Assembly (NCBI GenBank): GCA_016715105.1 | Contig: JADKBO010000027.1 | Location: forward strand, 62,001 to 126,000 | Source: Saprospiraceae bacterium | Lineage (GTDB): Bacteria; Bacteroidota; Bacteroidia; Chitinophagales; Saprospiraceae | Reading direction: 5' to 3' | DNA: 64,000 bases | Part shown: positions 63,356-64,000 of the stretch, piece after piece | Position numbering within the stretch: position 1 is the stretch's first letter | Layout: every line of letters starts with the position of its first letter | Program-made: the position numbers and the translations under genes | Notes under the pieces: model-generated | What the model saw: the letters and a program-made list of their open reading frames with translations, nothing else | What the model was told of the DNA's origin: nothing | The model's database searches: none

Positions 63356-64000
63356 TTATTCCAATCCGTACTCCGTAATTTTACGATAAAGTGTGGTGAG
63401 GGCAATGCCGAGGAGTTCGGCAGTTTTGGTTTTATTTCCGTTGGTGTAGTTGAGTACTTTCTGAATGTGTAATTTTTCTGCACTGGCCAACTCAAAAGCA
63501 GAAAGTGTTTTTCCTATTTGTCGGGTTTGATTTTGGAATTCAAGGGGTAAATTTTCAATAGTTAATTCAGAATCACAGAGAATGACACTTCTTTCAATAA
63601 CATTTTTGAGCTCGCGGATATTTCCATTCCATGGATGATGCTTCATAGCTTCCATATATTCCTTGGAAACCGAACCTATTTTTTTATTTGTTTTGAAAGC
63701 GGAGATTTTTAAAAAATGATTTGTCAAAGGTTCTATATCTATGATTCTTTCTCTGAGGGGTGGCAGCTGAATTTGAAATACAGATATTCTATAAAACAAG
63801 TCTTCTCTAAAATGTCCAAGTTCAATTTCTTTTTGTAAATCTCGATTGGTTGCAGCAATGATTCTGACATTTACTTTAGAGGGTTTTGAGTCACCAACCC
63901 GAATAAATTCCCCTGTTTCCAAAACTCTAAGTAATTTGGCTTGTAGATCAAGGGCCATTTCGCCTACTTCATCTAAAAAAAGTGTTCCATTATTGGCCTC
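63356..64000 (-). CDS. Sigma54-dependent (NtrC-family) response regulator, partial
   Basis: The gene enters from beyond the window end; 215 C-terminal codons are present. Visible are Walker B GTLFLDEVGEMA, sensor region VRIIAATNRDLQKEIELGHFREDLFYRISVFQIQLPPLRER, WNGNIRELKNVIERSVIL and the Fis-type helix-turn-helix NGNKTKTAELLGIALTTLYRKITEYGLE. Such regulators commonly replace KdpE in Bacteroidota kdp clusters. The receiver domain must lie outside the window. Its target would be a sigma54 promoter ahead of the kdp genes, which I could not locate with confidence. Confidence 0.93.
   Translation of the reverse strand, partial: EANNGTLFLDEVGEMALDLQAKLLRVLETGEFIRVGDSKPSKVNVRIIAATNRDLQKEIELGHFREDLFYRISVFQIQLPPLRERIIDIEPLTNHFLKISAFKTNKKIGSVSKEYMEAMKHHPWNGNIRELKNVIERSVILCDSELTIENLPLEFQNQTRQIGKTLSAFELASAEKLHIQKVLNYTNGNKTKTAELLGIALTTLYRKITEYGLE

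Overview
The window looks like a Bacteroidota chromosome, probably Saprospiraceae-like. The DNA is AT-rich. Several genes have promoters of the Bacteroidota form TTTG-N19/21-TAnnTTTG, Shine-Dalgarno sequences are scarce, and the protein families (DUF2975/XRE pairs, DUF6934, AbiEi/AbiEii, NrtR-like Nudix, ABC permease/M1 peptidase fusion, split KdpD with a sigma54 regulator) are typical of that phylum. No rRNA, tRNA or CRISPR array was seen. Taxonomy is inference.

Layout. (1) 0-12.2 kb, mostly minus strand: a broken sugar-phosphate isomerase, a broken Nudix regulator, an IS4-family insertion sequence with 18-bp inverted repeats and a 9-bp target duplication, a SnoaL-like protein, a PD40 lipoprotein, an ABC-2 exporter with fused M1 peptidase, and a DUF2975/XRE pair. 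(2) 12.66-25.91 kb, plus strand: a tightly overlapping AT-rich operon encoding a C5-cytosine methyltransferase, a NERD-nuclease/SF1 helicase, two unrecognised proteins, a DrmA-like helicase, a DrmB-like DUF1998 protein and an HNH endonuclease. This is a DISARM-like phage-defence locus without the usual drmC phospholipase-D gene, and it is the main discovery candidate. (3) 25.9-46.5 kb: a toxin-antitoxin archipelago (TacAT-like, RelE/ParE-like, HigBA, a HigA-like remnant, DUF6934, AbiEi/AbiEii, HipBST, an orphan Phd-like antitoxin) mixed with small-molecule and regulatory genes (MDR oxidoreductase, GH95 fucosidase, GyrI-like, ArsR/SRPBCC/DHFR-like, VOC, AraC). The first modules are separated by near-identical direct repeats built from short hairpins. 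(4) 47-53 kb: small regulators and enzymes (HxlR with divergent reductase, DUF1398, AraC, DinB, cupin, DUF1801) and a K+/H+-type antiporter. (5) 53.2-64 kb, minus strand: the kdp potassium-uptake region (sigma54 activator, two tiny membrane proteins including KdpF, KdpA, KdpB, KdpC, KdpD sensor without kinase domain, separate histidine kinase), with every kdp intergenic gap swollen by hairpin and microsatellite repeats and one gap holding an antisense S23-type gene.

Two themes cut across the window. Many intergenic regions consist of short perfect hairpins reused as modules; in places they form the ends of coding sequences. And about ten genes carry single-base frameshifts or in-frame stops, several in homopolymers, so part of the pseudogene content may be sequencing error. 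Frame joins described below were worked out by hand from the sequence; no database search was possible.
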